Source of the DNA: Acidobacteriaceae bacterium
GTDB lineage: Bacteria; Acidobacteriota; Terriglobia; Terriglobales; Acidobacteriaceae
Length of the DNA stretch: 7,341 nt
Direction: 5' to 3'
NCBI GenBank assembly: GCA_003156495.1
Contig: PMHC01000268.1
Span: forward strand, 2,493-9,833
Below, piece after piece: positions 5,173 to 7,341 of the stretch. Both the position numbers and the translations under genes were made by a program. The stretch's first letter is position 1; each line of letters opens with the position of its first letter. The notes beneath the pieces were generated by a model, which saw only the letters and a program-made list of their open reading frames with translations, had not been told where the DNA came from and made no database searches.

Positions 5173-5881
5173 ATTGCCGCATCCACTCCGGCAGGCCGCT
5201 GGCGATGGCCGTGCGTACGGCCTGCATCAGTTCCTCGCGTGTGGAGTAGGCGGCCGGGTCGATGGGGGGGTGGAAGACAATGTGCGCGGTTCCGGGGTAG
5301 ATGCGTGAGCTGCCCCAGGGAATGATCTTTTCGGTTCCATAGATGGAGACGGGAACGCAGGGCGCGCCTGAGTCTTTTGCGAGGTAAAAAGGACCTTTTT
5401 TGAAGGGGAGAAGACGGCCACTGTGGGAGCGGTGGCCCTCGACAAAGGTGGCGATGTGTACGCCTTTAGCCAAAACGCGGCAGGCGAAATCGACGCTTTG
5501 CTTGGCGCTTTCGGGGCTGCCGTTGCGGCTTACCGGGATGTAGTCGCCGAGCTTGAAGGCGTAACCGAGAATGGGCAGCTTCATCAGCGAGCGCTTGAGA
5601 AAAACCGACGTGCGGCCGGGAAGGTTGGCGATGAGCGCGGGTGGGTCGAGGTTCGAGAGGTGGTTGGCCATGAAGATACAGGCGCGGTCGCGCGGTATGC
5701 GGTCGCGGCCCTCGAAGCGTACGCGGACGCCTGCCATGCGCACGGCAACGCGGGCAATCCAGCAGCCCACGGCGTTGAGCGGCCCAACGTTGCCGGTGAC
5801 GAGAGCTAAGGGAATAAAAACGGCGGCGGCCGGTAGGCTCAAGACAACGATAGTGATGAAAACAATCAGGGAAACAATCAT
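5171..5881 (-). CDS. Lysophospholipid acyltransferase family protein (PlsC type), second copy
   Basis: The 236-residue product is a second acyltransferase of the LPLAT/PlsC superfamily, only distantly similar to the one at 345-1085. Residues 2-28 form a hydrophobic N-terminal membrane segment. HX4D appears as NHLSNLD (His74, Asp79), block II as GDYIPVSR (112-119, ending in the expected Arg), and VPVSIYG (176-182) as block IV. Block III is FVEGHRS (146-152) instead of the common FPEGTRS: the catalytically supporting Glu and the Arg are kept, but Pro and Thr are replaced. It is nevertheless followed by the usual GRLLPFKKG. The likely reaction is acylation of lysophosphatidic acid or a related lysolipid at the membrane. 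The start ATG 5881 puts the membrane segment at the N-terminus; no ribosome-binding site is visible before it. It converges on parB and lies downstream of aconitase, separated from it by 258 bases, so it probably has its own promoter. Confidence 0.84.
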   Translation of the reverse strand: MIVSLIVFITIVVLSLPAAAVFIPLALVTGNVGPLNAVGCWIARVAVRMAGVRVRFEGRDRIPRDRACIFMANHLSNLDPPALIANLPGRTSVFLKRSLMKLPILGYAFKLGDYIPVSRNGSPESAKQSVDFACRVLAKGVHIATFVEGHRSHSGRLLPFKKGPFYLAKDSGAPCVPVSIYGTEKIIPWGSSRIYPGTAHIVFHPPIDPAAYSTREELMQAVRTAIASGLPEWMRQ

Positions 5882-5952
5882 CGGGATTTTGCAAAAGCTA
5901 GTAAAAGTATCGCACCCGAGAGATCAAGCGCGAGTTTTTGTGGAACCCACCT

Positions 5953-6068
5953 TGGAGCATTTTTACCAATTCTGTAGAGTATCTAATCGTGCTGAAGGTT
6001 GCCGCTCACTGATCTTCGCGTCAACTCGGCGATCATGAGTCCGATACACGATTGGTAAAAATGCTCCA
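5953..6068 (-). repeat. ~116-base MITE-like element with perfect 18-base terminal inverted repeats, copy 2
   Basis: TGGAGCATTTTTACCAAT (5953-5970) is an exact inverted match of 6051-6068. The interior is the reverse complement of copy 1 at 2727-2836, with the identical 50 bases at 5985-6034. This copy looks more intact than copy 1 because its arms still pair perfectly. It fills almost half of the gap between the acyltransferase and aconitase genes. No transposase is associated, and the flanks (CACCT and GCCGA) show no clear duplication. Confidence 0.82.
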
Positions 6069-6069
6069 G

Positions 6070-6094
6070 CCGATTCGCAGAAAGCGCAAATCGG
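6070..6094 (-). terminator. Possible hairpin downstream of aconitase gene
   Basis: CCGATTCGCA (6070-6079) and CGCAAATCGG (6085-6094) form a ten-base stem with a five-base loop, including two wobble pairs when read on the minus strand. A run of five T (minus strand) follows eight bases later, inside the adjacent repeat. It lies 46 bases beyond the aconitase stop. The spacing to the T-run is too long for a standard terminator, so the role is uncertain. Confidence 0.3.
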
Positions 6095-6139
6095 TGAAGA
6101 TGGGGCACCCAAAGTCAGAGGAGTTGCCCGCCGCTCGAA

Positions 6140-7341
6140 TTATTTGGCGGCGAGTTGGCGCAGAACGTACTGCAGAATACCGCCATGCCGGTAGTACTCG
6201 ACCTCCTGCGGTGTGTCGATGCGGAGCTTGGTTTCGAATTCCTTGATGGTGCCATCGCTCGACGTAGCTTTGACGCGGAGTATGCGGCCGTGCGCGAAGC
6301 CGGAATCGAGCAGCACGGCGAGGCCGACGAGGTCGTAAGTTTCTTCGCCGGTGAGGCCGAGGGCGGCGACGCTTTGGCCGGGCTCGAATTCGAGCGGCAG
6401 AATGCCCATGCCGACGAGATTCGAACGATGAATGCGCTCAAAACTTTCGGCGATAACGGCGCGAACACCAAGAAGTTTGGGCCCTTTGGCGGCCCAGTCG
6501 CGTGAGCTGCCGCAGCCGTACTCCTTGCCGGCGAGAACGATCAGTGGAACCTTGCGCTCTGCGTACTTAACGCTTGCGTCGAAGATCGACATCTGCTCGC
6601 CTTCGGGCAGCAGACGCGTAACGCCGCCTTCGGTTCCGGGGGCGAGCCGGTTGCGCAGTCGAACGTTGGCGAAGGTTCCGCGGACCATGACCTCGTGATT
6701 GCCGCGGCGCGATCCGTAGGAATTAAACTCGGCGGGTTTAACACCGTGCTCGGCTAAGTATTTGCCGGCAGGTCCGTTGGCCTTGATGGCTCCAGCAGGG
6801 GAGATGTGGTCGGTGGTAACCGAGTCGCCAAGCAGAGCGAGAACGCGCGCGCCGGAGATTTCCGTGACAGGGGCCGGGGTGAGCGCGATGCCGTCGAAGT
6901 AGGGAGCGTGGCGGATGTAGGTCGAATCCGGTTCCCACTGGTAGACCTCGCCCGAGGGGAAGCGCAGGCCCTGCCAGTTGGCGTCTCCCTTTGAAACTGT
7001 GGCGTACTCTTTGCGGAAGCTGTCGCTGGAAACGGCGTTCGAGACGACTTCGGCTATTTCAGCCTGTGTGGGCCAAAGGTCGCGAAGGAAGACCGGCTTG
7101 CCGGCGTGATCGAGACCAAGTGGATCGGCGTCGAAGTTGTGATCGATGCGTCCGGCCAGGGCGTAGGCGACGACCAGCGGCGGAGACATAAGGTAGTTGG
7201 CGCGGACATCGACGTTAACGCGGCCTTCAAAGTTACGGTTGCCTGAAAGCACGCTTACTGCGACTAAACTATTCTCTGATATTGACTTGGATACATCTTC
7301 CGCGAGAGGTCCTGAGTTACCGATGCAGGTGGCGCAGCCGT
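6140..7341 (-). CDS. acnA: Aconitate hydratase, C-terminal part (5' end outside window)
   Basis: Aconitase interconverts citrate and isocitrate in the TCA cycle through a [4Fe-4S] cluster. About 399 residues of a usually ~900-residue protein are visible, and the frame stays open to the right edge. The first codons give CATCIGNSGPL, supplying two of the three cluster cysteines. VLSGNRNFEGRV and RANYLMSPPLVVAYALAG follow, as in the AcnA/IRP-type family. The C-terminal swivel domain shows LGDSVTTDHISPAGAI, SYGSRRGNHEVMVRGTFANVRLRN, EYGCGSSRDWAAKGP and SFERIHRSNLVGMGILPLEF, which include active-site residues of the family (the SRDWAAKGP loop). The GTG at 7250-7252 is an internal Val codon, not a start, because homology continues upstream of it. 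No truncation or frameshift is visible in this part. The AcnA rather than AcnB type is clear from these motifs and their order. Confidence 0.95.
   Translation of the reverse strand, partial: GCATCIGNSGPLAEDVSKSISENSLVAVSVLSGNRNFEGRVNVDVRANYLMSPPLVVAYALAGRIDHNFDADPLGLDHAGKPVFLRDLWPTQAEIAEVVSNAVSSDSFRKEYATVSKGDANWQGLRFPSGEVYQWEPDSTYIRHAPYFDGIALTPAPVTEISGARVLALLGDSVTTDHISPAGAIKANGPAGKYLAEHGVKPAEFNSYGSRRGNHEVMVRGTFANVRLRNRLAPGTEGGVTRLLPEGEQMSIFDASVKYAERKVPLIVLAGKEYGCGSSRDWAAKGPKLLGVRAVIAESFERIHRSNLVGMGILPLEFEPGQSVAALGLTGEETYDLVGLAVLLDSGFAHGRILRVKATSSDGTIKEFETKLRIDTPQEVEYYRHGGILQYVLRQLAAK

Noticed and set aside
5940..5946. GTGGAAC, a parS half-site word, beside repeat copy 2
   Set aside because: A lone seven-base word with no opposing half; chance occurrence is likely.
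5571..6038. Plus-strand frame of 155 codons opposite the second acyltransferase
   Set aside because: It is antisense to a gene with clear LPLAT motifs, is rich in Arg as expected of a shadow frame in GC-rich DNA, and runs into the repeat.
7250..7252. GTG as a start for a short aconitase-like gene
   Set aside because: The same frame continues upstream to the window edge with CATCIGNSGPL, so this is an internal Val codon of a longer protein.

Overview
The window is a chromosomal, housekeeping-type stretch, most likely from a member of the Acidobacteriota (Terriglobia-like). This placement rests on protein character, the local gene order and the look of the intergenic repeats; it was not checked against a database and is moderately confident. 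No phage, plasmid, toxin, CRISPR or defence genes were seen.

Layout. Positions 1-2482 hold a tightly packed plus-strand gene group: the 3' end of folC (folate polyglutamylation), a PlsC-type acyltransferase, a class I glutamine amidotransferase of the PuuD/peptidase C26 type, and rsmG (16S rRNA m7G methyltransferase, formerly gidB). Two of its three junctions are stop/start overlaps of the form TGATG, which suggests translational coupling. Positions 2483-3297 are an 815-base, AT-richer gap. It carries a short hairpin repeat, one copy of a ~110-base inverted-repeat element, two parS centromere sites, and a stretch with short direct repeats and DnaA-box-like words. Positions 3298-5111 are parA and parB, closed by a rho-independent terminator. 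Downstream and convergent, on the minus strand, are a second PlsC-type acyltransferase (5171-5881) and the 3' part of an aconitase gene (6140 to the right edge). The 258-base gap between those two genes holds a second, inverted copy of the ~115-base element.

How it works together. parS, ParA and ParB form a complete chromosome segregation module: ParB loads at parS and spreads as a CTP-dependent clamp, and ParA ATPase moves the complex. rsmG-parA-parB is an order often found near the replication origin, so the window may be origin-proximal. The two acyltransferases probably serve phospholipid synthesis; FolC and aconitase are core metabolism.

The least ordinary item is the pair of inverted ~110-116-base elements. 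They lie about 3.1 kb apart, bracket the parS-parA-parB-plsC segment, and share a 50-base identical core that is better preserved than their terminal arms. I found no clear undescribed multi-gene system.
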